A stretch of 10,971 nucleotides of DNA from positions 1 through 10,971 of the forward strand of contig JABFSD010001063.1 of assembly GCA_013140935.1 (NCBI GenBank). The letters run 5' to 3'. This document shows, in pieces, positions 1-6,507 of this stretch. A model generated the notes under the pieces. That model worked only from the letters and a program-made list of their open reading frames with translations, was not told the DNA's origin and ran no database searches. A program made the position numbers and the translations under genes. This DNA is from Acidobacteriota bacterium. GTDB lineage: Bacteria; Acidobacteriota; Blastocatellia; RBC074. How positions within the stretch are numbered: position 1 is the first letter of the stretch; each line of letters begins with the position of its first letter.

Positions 1-304
1 CCTTTTCCGGACGGCGAGCCAAACGTTTGCGCGCCGATTCGGCCTTGATGCCGCCGGGAAAGCCCGTGTGGTGATAATAAATTTTGTCATCGGTTTTGTT
101 GCCTTTGAAAACGACTTTCGCGGCATTGATGACGATGACGTGGTCGCCCGTGTCGAGAAAAGGCGTATAAGTCGGTTTGTGTTTGCCCATTAAAATATGA
201 GCGACTTCGCTGGCGAGACGACCGACGGTTTTGCCGTCGCCGTCCACTACGAACCACTGCCGATGCTGTTCCAAGCCCTTTCCGCTAGGGAAATATGTAC
301 TCAT
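1..304 (-). CDS. rplM: Ribosomal protein L13, N-terminal part (cut by left edge)
   Basis: Large-subunit ribosomal protein L13, an early-assembling 23S rRNA-binding protein. The minus-strand frame from ATG at 304 gives 101 residues with no stop before the window edge; bacterial L13 is usually about 142-150 residues, so roughly the last third is missing. Family hallmarks are visible in order: a [19 protein letters not shown] segment at about residues 17-35, then [20 protein letters not shown], and [12 protein letters not shown] leading to [12 protein letters not shown] at the edge. The start is fixed by a GGAG at 317-314, nine bases upstream, and by the MSTYF opening. It has its own promoter (348-376), so it is not simply read through from the dehydratase gene upstream. 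In most bacteria rpsI follows rplM; that would lie off the left side. Identification is firm from the motifs; the partner is inferred. Confidence 0.95.
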   Translation of the reverse strand, partial: MSTYFPSGKGLEQHRQWFVVDGDGKTVGRLASEVAHILMGKHKPTYTPFLDTGDHVIVINAAKVVFKGNKTDDKIYYHHTGFPGGIKAESARKRLARRPEK

Positions 305-313
305 TACTATGAT

Positions 314-317
314 CTCC
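314..317 (-). promoter_or_regulatory. Ribosome binding site of rplM
   Basis: GGAG on the minus strand, nine bases before the ATG at 304. It decides the start, because no other in-frame ATG with a Shine-Dalgarno sequence lies nearby. Confidence 0.7.
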
Positions 318-347
318 GTGAAGTAAGCGTGAAAAACGCGAACGCGC

Positions 348-376
348 AAAATAGCCACGTGCCGGAAGTCTGTCAA
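348..376 (-). promoter_or_regulatory. Sigma-70-type promoter of rplM
   Basis: On the minus strand a perfect -35 TTGACA (376-371) and a -10 TATTTT (353-348) are separated by exactly 17 bases. The predicted transcript start is near 341, giving a leader of about 37 nt that contains the GGAG. The bases just after the -10 (347-337) are GCGCGTTCGCG, a GC-rich discriminator like those of stringently controlled ribosomal promoters; that regulation is inference. The placement directly upstream of rplM and downstream of the dehydratase stop makes this the best supported promoter in the window. Confidence 0.75.
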
Positions 377-455
377 GCGCATGTTGAACTCTGTGCGACT
401 TTCTGCCCAGATTTTTCACGAAAAGCCGGTTATATGGCGACTCCTAAGCTGCTAC

Positions 456-1376
456 CTAAACGGCTAAATGCTGCTGCCAGCTTTGCAGGATGGTGCGTAA
501 CTCCTCAACTTCTTCCTTCTTCACATCCACTAGCGGCGGACGCACCGGGCCGCCGCTTTGTCCGGCCAAATCCATCAATGTTTTCATCGTCGAGACTTCG
601 TAACCCTTGCGCCGCGTGCGCATCGCATAAAGCGGCACAACGTGCTGATGCAACAAAGTATTCAACTCGACTTGCTGGCCGGTTGCCGCGAGTTCGTGCA
701 GTTGCAGCGACAAACGCGGTTCGACCGTAGCGATGCTCGACGTGAACGTGCGAATGCCCAGCGAGTAATAACCCGCGACGAGGTCGTCGCCTGCGCCGCC
801 GATCCAATAAAGCCGTTCGCCTACGCGATTCATAATCATCTGAAAGCGGCGCAGGTCGCCTTGCCCATCCTTCCACGCGACTAACGTAGGAATGCTCGCT
901 GCCATCTTCTCGACTTGCGCGGGAGAGAAATTCGCCCAGTCGCGGCTATAAACCAGCATACCCAGTTTCGTCGCCGCGCCGATGCTTTGATAGTAAGCGC
1001 GCAAGCCTTCTTCATCGGCCTGCGGGTAATAAGGCGGAAAGCCGAGAATGCCGTCCGCGCCTGCCGCCGCTGCGGTTTGCGCGAGTTCGACGGCGAGCGG
1101 TTGATTGAATCCGGCTCCGGCAATCACAGGCGCGCGGCCCGCGACGACTTCGACAGTGAGTTTGACGACTTGTGCGTATTCAGCCGGTGTGAGCGAATAG
1201 AGTTCGCCCGTGCCGCCCGCCGCTACGACGGCGCTCAGTTTGTGTTGCATCAACAATTCGAGATTGCGGCGCAATCCGTCGAGATCGAGCGACAGGTCTG
1301 GTTTGAACGGAGTGATGGGAAAAGCGATTACGCCGCCTTCTGTCAGGCGTGCGCGCAGTGCGTCAGGTGAAGTCAT
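456..1376 (-). CDS. kdgD: 5-dehydro-4-deoxyglucarate dehydratase family (DapA/NAL superfamily)
   Basis: Cytoplasmic class I Schiff-base enzyme of the dihydrodipicolinate synthase/N-acetylneuraminate lyase superfamily. The best fit is 5-dehydro-4-deoxy-D-glucarate dehydratase (decarboxylating), which yields 2-oxoglutarate semialdehyde, water and CO2 in glucarate/galactarate breakdown. The 306 residues match the family length. Visible features: GVIAFPITPF near residues 15-24, substrate-binding GGTGE at 54-58, GADGIL at about 106-111 with PPYY shortly after, catalytic Tyr143 in VYSRD, Schiff-base Lys169 in LVAWKDG, and a C-terminal RRKGYEVS...GPVRPPL segment typical of KdgD rather than DapA. An AAAGGA lies about ten bases before the ATG. 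It sits 76 bp downstream of the response regulator gene and could be read with it unless the weak hairpin between them stops transcription. A different keto-acid aldolase or dehydratase of the same superfamily remains possible. Confidence 0.82.
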   Translation of the reverse strand: MTSPDALRARLTEGGVIAFPITPFKPDLSLDLDGLRRNLELLMQHKLSAVVAAGGTGELYSLTPAEYAQVVKLTVEVVAGRAPVIAGAGFNQPLAVELAQTAAAAGADGILGFPPYYPQADEEGLRAYYQSIGAATKLGMLVYSRDWANFSPAQVEKMAASIPTLVAWKDGQGDLRRFQMIMNRVGERLYWIGGAGDDLVAGYYSLGIRTFTSSIATVEPRLSLQLHELAATGQQVELNTLLHQHVVPLYAMRTRRKGYEVSTMKTLMDLAGQSGGPVRPPLVDVKKEEVEELRTILQSWQQHLAV

Positions 1377-1422
1377 GAGTTTTGATTCCTTTGCGGTGAT
1401 GAATTGAAAGCGGCGGCATACT

Positions 1423-1454
1423 AAAAGCGGCTTGCCCGCAGCGTCAATGCCGCT
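1423..1454 (-). terminator. Possible weak terminator after the response regulator
   Basis: Minus-strand AGCGGC (1454-1449, overlapping the stop codon) can pair with GCCGCT (1431-1426), with a 17-nt loop; alternatively GCGG/CCGC (1439-1436 with 1430-1427) forms a 4-bp stem. Both end next to TTTT at 1426-1423. The stems are short and the U-run is only four bases, so termination would be partial at best. Confidence 0.28.
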
Positions 1455-2109
1455 ATTCCGCTTCCTGTAACCAGCCTTGCAACAAGGCGAAGCGCACGAC
1501 TTCGATGCGGCTTCTGAGACCGAGTTTCAGCATGCCGTTGGCCTTGTGGGTTTCGACGGTCTTGACGCTGATGCCGAGGGTTTGGGCGATGTCTTTGTTG
1601 CTGTAACCCCAGGCGACGTAACGCAACACTTCGGTTTCGCGGTCGCTCAGGCTGATGTTGGCGGGCGCCGCCTGCCGCGCGCGTTTGCCGACATAATCAC
1701 TGACGATGTTTTCCGTAATCGCCGGATCGAGATAGTTGTGCCCTGAGGCCAGCGCGCGAATGGCGTGAATCAGTTCGGAAGCCGCGCTCTGTTTGAGTAC
1801 GTAACCCGTTGCGCCCGCCCGCAATAGTTGCTGTAAATGAGCGTCGTCTTTGTGGCGCGTGAGTACGAGCACTTTGATGTGCGGATGCGTTTGTTTCAGT
1901 TGTTCGGTCGCTTGCACGCCGCTTAACTCGGGCATCGAAATATCCATCACGACGATGTCGGGATCGCGGTCGCGGGCGAGTTGCAAGGCTGCGCGCCCGT
2001 TGTCGGCTTCGCCGATGCATTCCATGTCGGCTTGCACGTTAATCATCATTTTCAGGCCTTCGCGGATCATCGCGTGATCGTCAGCCAGCAGGATGCGCAA
2101 TTTGTTCAT
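1453..2109 (-). CDS. NarL/FixJ-family two-component response regulator
   Basis: A 218-residue DNA-binding response regulator. The N-terminal receiver domain (about 3-120) has the acidic pair Asp10/Asp11, phospho-acceptor Asp56 in VVMDISMPE, the switch Thr84 in VLVLT and Lys106 in GYVLKQ, all in canonical places. A linker leads to a LuxR/GerE helix-turn-helix (about 150-213) with LSDRETEVLRYVAWGYSNKDIA and GISVKTVETHKANGMLKLGL. The gene starts with the ATGA that also ends the upstream kinase, so the two are translationally coupled and are almost certainly partners. The protein should be activated by phosphotransfer from the kinase; its target genes are unknown. It carries full receiver chemistry, so nothing suggests a degenerate or orphan regulator. 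The gene directly downstream encodes the KdgD-like dehydratase, which could be a target or merely a neighbour. Confidence 0.95.
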   Translation of the reverse strand: MNKLRILLADDHAMIREGLKMMINVQADMECIGEADNGRAALQLARDRDPDIVVMDISMPELSGVQATEQLKQTHPHIKVLVLTRHKDDAHLQQLLRAGATGYVLKQSAASELIHAIRALASGHNYLDPAITENIVSDYVGKRARQAAPANISLSDRETEVLRYVAWGYSNKDIAQTLGISVKTVETHKANGMLKLGLRSRIEVVRFALLQGWLQEAE

Positions 2110-4511
2110 GCTCCGTCTCCGTTTTCCGTCAGGGGGATGCGCACGTATACGGTCGTGCCGTCATCGGGTTTCGCTTCGATCTCGACCGTGCCGCCGAACA
2201 GCGCCGCGCGTTCGCGCATCGTGATGAGTCCCATGCCTTTGCCGGTGCGTTCCACTTCTTCCATTGGTTCGAAGCCCTTGCCGTCGTCTTCGACGATCAG
2301 CGTCAGGTGGTGGCCGCGTTGTTCGAGCAATACGTCAACGTGGGTGGCGTCGGCGTGTTTGGCGACGTTATTGAGAGCTTCCTGCGTGATGCGATAGAGG
2401 TTGGTTTCGAGTTCGGGCGCGAAAGGTTCGCGCTGCAATGCGGCGTGATGATATTCCGCGTGCAGCCCGGAATGCGCCGACCATTCTTTGACGTAAGCCG
2501 CCAACGCTTCAGCCAGTCCCAGGTTGTCTAGCATCGCGGGACGCAAATGCCAGGCGAGAAAATCTGTGTCGGCATCGAGGCGCGCGGCGATTTGTTCGAG
2601 CCGGTTCACCAGCGCGAGCGCGTCGGGTTGGGTATGGGTTTGTTTTTTGAGCAGTTCGAGGTTCAGCCGCAACGCCGTCAGCGGCTGTCCCATTTGGTCG
2701 TGCAACTCACGCGCGAGGCGGCGGCGTTCTTCTTCTTGTGAGGTGACTAGCCGGCCCAGCAATTGCCGTTGCGCGGTCTCGTGGCGTTTGCGTTCGGTGA
2801 TGTCAACGATGACGGCTTGTGTGTTCAGCGGATTTCCCTGCGCATCGCGGATGAGCGACGTGCTGACGCTGGCCCACACCAGCGAGCCGTCTTTGTGAAC
2901 GTAGCGTTTCTCGAATTGAATCGGTTCGCCGGTCGTGATCAGTCGCCGACCTAATTCCCTGGTGCGGGGAAAGTCTTCTGCGCAGGTAATGTCTTTCAGG
3001 TGTTTGCCGCCGAGCAGTTCGGCGCGGCTATAACCGATCATTTCGCAAAAACGTTCGTTGGCGAAAATCAGGTACCCTTTCAAATCGGATTGCGCGACAC
3101 CGACGGCGGCTTGCGTGACGATGGCGCGATAACGTTCTTCCGACGCGCGCAGCTTTTCTTCGGCCAACCTGCGCGTCGTGACGTTTTGCGCCGAACCGAG
3201 TAACCGCAACGGCGCACCGTCCTGATTGAAATACATGGTGGCGTTGACCGACAGCCAGACGATGGCACCGGTCTCAGGATTGATAATTCGGTATTCGTGC
3301 TTTAGCGGCTGGCGATTCTGTATGGCTTGCTGAAAGACTTGGGTTACGCCCTCGACATCGTCGGGATGGACGTTTTGCCGCACGACGTCGGTGGTGATGG
3401 GGTCGAGGTTGGCGACGGAAAATCCCATGACTTGAGCGAAATTCTCTGACACGGTGAAGTGCATGTTGCGAAAATCCAAGTCCCATAAATATAGCCCGGA
3501 AACGGTAGCTTGACGCAGCCGCTCTTCCGATATGCGCAGGATGGCCTCGGCGCGCGCTCGCTCGACCGCTTCCCAAGTGCGCTCGGCGATTTCGCGCACG
3601 AGTTCGATTTCCGCCGGATGCCACGCGCGCGCTTCGGGTGAAGTAACGTAAAGCACTGCGACCCAGCGTTCCTGCTTAATGAGCGGGATGGCGATTGACG
3701 CGCGCACGCCCCAGGCTCGCTGGCTGGACGCAGTTTCTCTGACAAATAGTCTCGGATCGGTTTCTACGTTCTCGATCACCCAGGGTTGGCCTGACTGCCA
3801 ATGCGCTGCGGCGCGCTGTCCGTAAGATTCAATCGGCACGCGCACCGTCGGACGGAGTCCCTGATGCAAGTCATATTCGACGCGCACGTCAATGAAGCGG
3901 GCTTCCGGTTCGACTTCGCCGTAACCGACCCGTCCGGCGTTGAGTTGGCGGCAGAGCATTTCGGCGGCGAGCGCCATGATGGCTGTCGCGTCGTCGAGTC
4001 TGCGCGTACGGTCGCCGAATTCCAGCAGAAAGGCTTGCCGCGTCTCTGACTGGCGCAAGGTTTCTTCCACTCGCTTGCGCTGAGTGCTGTCGAACGATAC
4101 GCCGACATAGCGCGCCGGTTCGCCCTGCTCGTCATACAGAAAGCGCCCATACGAATCAGACCAGTACAAGGCTCCGTTGTCGGCGCGTAACAAACGACAC
4201 TCCGCGTGATAAAGCGAACCTTCGTGTTGCGCTTGTTCGATGGCTTGCTTCACCCGTTCCACATCGTCGGGGTGAACGCGTTGTTGCCACAACTCCCGAC
4301 TCGCGGGTGTTTGCTGATTCAGCCCCATGGCTTCATAGGCAGCCCGGCTCCAGGTCGTCACGTGCGTTTTCAAATCTTCATCCCAGGCCGCCAGCCCCAT
4401 GGCCTCCATCACCAAACGCAAGGCGGCGAAATGCTCCGCTTCCGGTTGAATGATGCGTGCTGGTGCGAGAGTTCTCGCTGCCTGATCTTTTGTTGAGGAA
4501 GCTTCTTTCAT
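2106..4511 (-). CDS. PAS-GAF-PAS-PAS sensor histidine kinase (HisKA_3, NarX/DegS type)
   Basis: An 801-residue kinase with no membrane segment or signal peptide, so it should sense a cytoplasmic or diffusible signal. Domains in order: PAS (about 30-148, with VHPDDVERV and a PAC-like end at FDSTQRKR); GAF (about 160-322, core RVGYGEVEPEA and SIAIPLI...WVAVLYV); a second PAS (about 330-450, again VHPDDVEGV); a third PAS (about 452-576, ending VDITERKR); a HisKA_3 dimerisation domain with phospho-acceptor His604 in RRLARELHDQMGQPLTALR; and a HATPase_c domain (about 695-795) with N-box EALNNVAKHA (Asn715), G1 box EDDGKGF (741-747) and G2 box GKGMGL (757-762). The catalytic set is complete. It precedes its partner regulator with a 4-base ATGA overlap. 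The ATG at 4511 has an AAGG about eight bases upstream. The signal is not predictable: no heme, flavin or Cys ligand signature stood out by eye. Confidence 0.95.
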   Translation of the reverse strand: MKEASSTKDQAARTLAPARIIQPEAEHFAALRLVMEAMGLAAWDEDLKTHVTTWSRAAYEAMGLNQQTPASRELWQQRVHPDDVERVKQAIEQAQHEGSLYHAECRLLRADNGALYWSDSYGRFLYDEQGEPARYVGVSFDSTQRKRVEETLRQSETRQAFLLEFGDRTRRLDDATAIMALAAEMLCRQLNAGRVGYGEVEPEARFIDVRVEYDLHQGLRPTVRVPIESYGQRAAAHWQSGQPWVIENVETDPRLFVRETASSQRAWGVRASIAIPLIKQERWVAVLYVTSPEARAWHPAEIELVREIAERTWEAVERARAEAILRISEERLRQATVSGLYLWDLDFRNMHFTVSENFAQVMGFSVANLDPITTDVVRQNVHPDDVEGVTQVFQQAIQNRQPLKHEYRIINPETGAIVWLSVNATMYFNQDGAPLRLLGSAQNVTTRRLAEEKLRASEERYRAIVTQAAVGVAQSDLKGYLIFANERFCEMIGYSRAELLGGKHLKDITCAEDFPRTRELGRRLITTGEPIQFEKRYVHKDGSLVWASVSTSLIRDAQGNPLNTQAVIVDITERKRHETAQRQLLGRLVTSQEEERRRLARELHDQMGQPLTALRLNLELLKKQTHTQPDALALVNRLEQIAARLDADTDFLAWHLRPAMLDNLGLAEALAAYVKEWSAHSGLHAEYHHAALQREPFAPELETNLYRITQEALNNVAKHADATHVDVLLEQRGHHLTLIVEDDGKGFEPMEEVERTGKGMGLITMRERAALFGGTVEIEAKPDDGTTVYVRIPLTENGDGA

Positions 4512-4621
4512 TTGATTCGCCTTGGACTAGGCACGCAATCCGGCTTGGGGAACCAACACTTCCCATTAAGCGTGGGGTGGAAATGACAATAGCTATGCGC
4601 TTTCACATATACCTTCACCGC

Positions 4622-4650
4622 GCGATAAATACAGGGCTAATTCTCGTCAA
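4622..4650 (-). promoter_or_regulatory. Candidate promoter of the kinase/regulator operon
   Basis: On the minus strand TTGACG (4650-4645) is followed after 17 bases by TATCGC (4627-4622). An A5T5 block flanked by G and C (4665-4654) lies just upstream of the -35 and could act as an UP-like element. The -10 is poor, and the implied leader is about 100 nt. The call rests on spacing, position and the A/T block only. Confidence 0.35.
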
Positions 4651-4714
4651 AACGAAAAATTTTTCACTTACTTCGTGGGGGCGGAGGGATTTATGACGTA
4701 AACAACTCGTCTTT

Positions 4715-4732
4715 CTCAGGGAATCCCCGTAG
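4715..4732. promoter_or_regulatory. Imperfect dyad, possible regulator site
   Basis: CTCAGGGAATCCCCGTAG has matching outer CT/AG and inner GGG/CCC blocks around an AATC centre. It lies about 65 bases upstream of the candidate -35 of the kinase operon. Such a layout would suit a dimeric LuxR-type regulator, perhaps the operon's own product. There is no independent support, and a chance dyad is possible. Confidence 0.2.
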
Positions 4733-4952
4733 GACATTGCGGGAAAATTCTGTAGTTCCAGTTTACCTCTTCTTCTTCTCCCGATTCACGAAACGCGGAG
4801 CGGTATTTACACTTTTATGAACGTTGCCTTGCGCGAAAAGTCCCCACCGCAATCTTGTCCTGATAAATGCGCTGTTGCGATGCTTTGGGCGTAAGGCTTT
4901 GGTGAAGGATGGCTCTGGCCCCGCGCCCGTCAGGGAATCAGTCATCCCCCCG

Positions 4953-4994
4953 ATGGAATGCGATCGGTCGTTGCGTCCCCCGATCGCATTCCAT
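4953..4994. repeat. Perfect inverted repeat, 15-bp arms, 12-nt loop
   Basis: ATGGAATGCGATCGG (4953-4967) is exactly repeated in reverse complement at 4980-4994. On the plus strand a T6 run follows at 5001-5006, six bases after the stem, but no plus-strand gene lies upstream to terminate. On the minus strand, the transcript direction here, no U-run follows. ATCGGGGG-type sequence (minus strand) occurs both in the loop side and just outside the stem. It resembles a REP/MITE-type hairpin more than a terminator. Confidence 0.75.
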
Positions 4995-5142
4995 ATAGCG
5001 TTTTTTAAGTGCGTGCGACCTGGGAAGTGGAGGGCAGGGCATCGCACCGCGCACGGACTTTTTCGCTTTGGTTTTCGTCCGCCGTTTCTTTTCCTTGCGC
5101 CGCCGCTTTTTGGTACGCCAGACTTTGGCCGTTTGTCCGTCT

Positions 5143-5156
5143 TGCTGCGCGCAGCA
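5143..5156. repeat. 14-bp perfect GC palindrome
   Basis: TGCTGCGCGCAGCA is self-complementary with no loop and lies about 30 bp past the stop of the last DUF4440 gene. It could be a protein-binding dyad or part of a 3' structure. Nothing else supports a role. Confidence 0.4.
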
Positions 5157-5183
5157 CAGTACATTCAGAAACGGCAGCTGTCG

Positions 5184-5660
5184 TCAGCCAAGTTTGGTCG
5201 TTTGATGAGCCACCATCTGCCACCGCTGTTTCACCTTGGCGTAAACGTGAATCATCCGCGCGATAATGGTGCGGTCTTCGCCGTTGGCCTTGAGCTTGAT
5301 CGTCACCTTGCAGGTCACCACGGCGCTGTTGCCGTAAACGTTGGCCTTGATGTCTTCACGGTCATACGAAAGATACTTCGTCGCGCCTGATTTGATGGCG
5401 GCAATATATTTCGCTTTGTCGTCTACGCTACCGCTGGAATGCGTATACACCAGCGTGTTGGCATAAAGCTCTTCCAGCTTGGCCGTATCGGCTTTGACGA
5501 GCGCGTCTACCCAGTCCTTTTCGAGTTGTAAGACGGCCTGCTCGACTTCGGCGCGCGTTTGGCGTTGTGCTGGTAGCGCGGCGGCCGGCGCAGGGGTTTG
5601 CGCAACGGCAACCAGCGAAAACACCGCCATTATTGCCATCAATACGAACGTTCGTTTCAT
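5184..5660 (-). CDS. Secreted DUF4440/SnoaL-like (NTF2-fold) protein, third tandem copy
   Basis: An exported NTF2-fold protein of unknown substrate, 158 residues from the ATG at 5660. The N-terminus MKRTFVLMAIMAVFSLVAVAQ is a clear signal peptide, followed by a Pro/Ala-rich linker (TPAPAAALPAQ) and then the fold: LEKDWVDALVKADTAKLEELYANTLVYTHSSG, a central REDIKANVYGNSAVVTCKV and the closing RMIHVYAKVKQRWQMVAHQTTK. A longer reading from a TTG at 5684 is rejected because the AAGGAG at 5675-5670 would then be inside the gene; that site is nine bases from the 5660 ATG. It lies 16 bp after the previous copy and so is in the same operon. Family members bind small hydrophobic molecules or act as isomerases or cyclases; many are of unknown role. 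It is the most diverged of the three, lacking the HTNA motif and having an extra linker. Confidence 0.88.
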   Translation of the reverse strand: MKRTFVLMAIMAVFSLVAVAQTPAPAAALPAQRQTRAEVEQAVLQLEKDWVDALVKADTAKLEELYANTLVYTHSSGSVDDKAKYIAAIKSGATKYLSYDREDIKANVYGNSAVVTCKVTIKLKANGEDRTIIARMIHVYAKVKQRWQMVAHQTTKLG

Positions 5661-5669
5661 GAGTTGTTT

Positions 5670-5675
5670 CTCCTT
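5670..5675 (-). promoter_or_regulatory. Ribosome binding site fixing the 5660 start
   Basis: AAGGAG on the minus strand, nine bases before the ATG at 5660 and directly after the TAA of the preceding gene (5679-5677). It shows that the long in-frame reading from TTG at 5684 is not the real start. Confidence 0.8.
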
Positions 5676-5676
5676 G

Positions 5677-6120
5677 TTATTCAATGCGAGTTGATTGATG
5701 TACCACCATTTGCCAGCGACTTTTTATCCGGCTGTAAACATGCACATAGCGCGCATTGGTGTTATGCACCGTTGCGCCGCTGTGCGAAGTCACGCGCCAG
5801 TGCGTCGTCACGACCGCCGTGTCGCCAAACACCGTAACCTTGATGTCTTCGCGTTCGAGCTTGTCGTAAACCGACGCCTTGTCCCGAATCTTTTTGATGT
5901 AAGACGCCTTGCCGTCGGTGCTGGCGTTGGTGTGCGTATACACCATGCCTTCGGCATAAAGTGTTTCGAGCGCGTCAGCATTGCCTTTGAGCAGCGCGTC
6001 TACCCATTGTTGTTCGAGCTTTAGAATTTCCTGTTCCACTGCGGAGCCTTTCTGGTTCGCTTGCGCAAAAGCTGACACGGTCAACAGCGCCAGCAACATG
6101 ATTGTGAATAAATGTTTCAT
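5677..6120 (-). CDS. Secreted DUF4440/SnoaL-like (NTF2-fold) protein, second tandem copy
   Basis: A 147-residue exported protein of the DUF4440/SnoaL-like family. Signal peptide MKHLFTIMLLALLTVSAFAQ (cleavage likely after AFA-Q or nearby), then one NTF2-like domain: EQEILKLEQQWVDALLKGNADALETLYAEGMVYTHTNASTDGKASYIKKI, LEREDIKVTVFGDTAVVTTHW and NARYVHVYSRIKSRWQMVVHQST. The ATG at 6120 has an AAAGG about eight bases upstream. It is 17 bp downstream of the first copy and 16 bp upstream of the third, so the three form an operon and arose by tandem duplication. Conserved acidic, Tyr and His positions (YTH, VHVY, HQST) are shared by all three and may line a ligand pocket. No substrate can be named. 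Confidence 0.9.
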   Translation of the reverse strand: MKHLFTIMLLALLTVSAFAQANQKGSAVEQEILKLEQQWVDALLKGNADALETLYAEGMVYTHTNASTDGKASYIKKIRDKASVYDKLEREDIKVTVFGDTAVVTTHWRVTSHSGATVHNTNARYVHVYSRIKSRWQMVVHQSTRIE

Positions 6121-6137
6121 CGGTTCAGCCTTTCAAA

Positions 6138-6503
6138 TTAAACGATCTTCGTAGACTGATGCGCCACCATCAGCCAACGTCCGTCAACGTAAGCATAAAC
6201 GTGCAAGTACCGCGCGTTGACTTCAAAGAATACGCCGCCTGACGTAGAAGTTTGCACCCAACGACATGCAGCCAACGCCGTCGCGCCGAAGATGCGTACG
6301 TCTATCTCGCTGCGTTCAAGCGTGTGATAAACCAAATCACGATTGCGAATCTTTGCCAGATAGCTCGCTTTGGTGTCCATCGTCGCGTTGGTGTGCGTAT
6401 AAACGATGGCTTCGTCATACATCTGATCGAGCGTATCGGCATCGCCTTGCAACAAAGCGCTGACCCAACGCTGTTCGAGTTCGAGGATTTCGTTTTTCAT
6501 CAT
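6138..6503 (-). CDS. DUF4440/SnoaL-like protein without signal peptide, first tandem copy
   Basis: A 121-residue NTF2-fold protein from the ATG at 6503 (a second ATG at 6500 follows directly). It aligns along its length with the two neighbours: EILELEQRWVSALLQGDADTLDQMYDEAIVYTHTNATMD, a central LERSEIDVRIFGATALAACRW and NARYLHVYAYVDGRWLMVAHQSTK. Unlike them it has no signal peptide: the mature-domain sequence starts at once, so it should stay in the cytoplasm, or its 5' end was lost. A reading from a GTG at 6527 adds only residues encoded by the palindromic repeat and is rejected. No good Shine-Dalgarno is visible before 6503; only an A-rich stretch separates the ATG from the repeat. Whether it is well expressed is open. 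Function unknown. Confidence 0.8.
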   Translation of the reverse strand: MMKNEILELEQRWVSALLQGDADTLDQMYDEAIVYTHTNATMDTKASYLAKIRNRDLVYHTLERSEIDVRIFGATALAACRWVQTSTSGGVFFEVNARYLHVYAYVDGRWLMVAHQSTKIV

Positions 6504-6507
6504 TTTT

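Larger units (their letters stand above)
4512..5183. other. Long stretch without a supportable gene (672 bp)
   Basis: Between the last DUF4440 gene and the kinase I see no convincing gene. Open frames exist on both strands (4763-5164 minus, 4824-5390 plus), but they encode Arg/Lys/Pro-rich protein with no recognisable motif, and the plus one runs into the DUF4440 gene. The stretch holds a candidate kinase promoter (4622-4650), an A/T palindrome (4654-4665), an imperfect dyad (4715-4732), a perfect 15-bp-arm hairpin (4953-4994) and a 14-bp GC palindrome (5143-5156). Long open frames on both strands in DNA of this kind can be a mark of a dispersed repeat; that idea is inference. Confidence 0.6.

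Noticed and set aside
197..730. A 177-residue plus-strand open frame
   Set aside because: It is antisense to rplM and the KdgD-like gene, both supported by clear family motifs.
4953..5006. Hairpin plus T6 on the plus strand as an intrinsic terminator
   Set aside because: No plus-strand gene lies upstream, and the T-run is six bases away from the stem.
4763..5164. A 133-residue minus-strand open frame rich in Arg and Lys
   Set aside because: No recognisable domain, no convincing Shine-Dalgarno, strongly basic low-information protein, and the frame includes both arms of the perfect hairpin. More likely non-coding.
4824..5390. A 188-residue plus-strand open frame
   Set aside because: It runs antisense deep into the well-supported third DUF4440 gene and has no motif or ribosome binding site.
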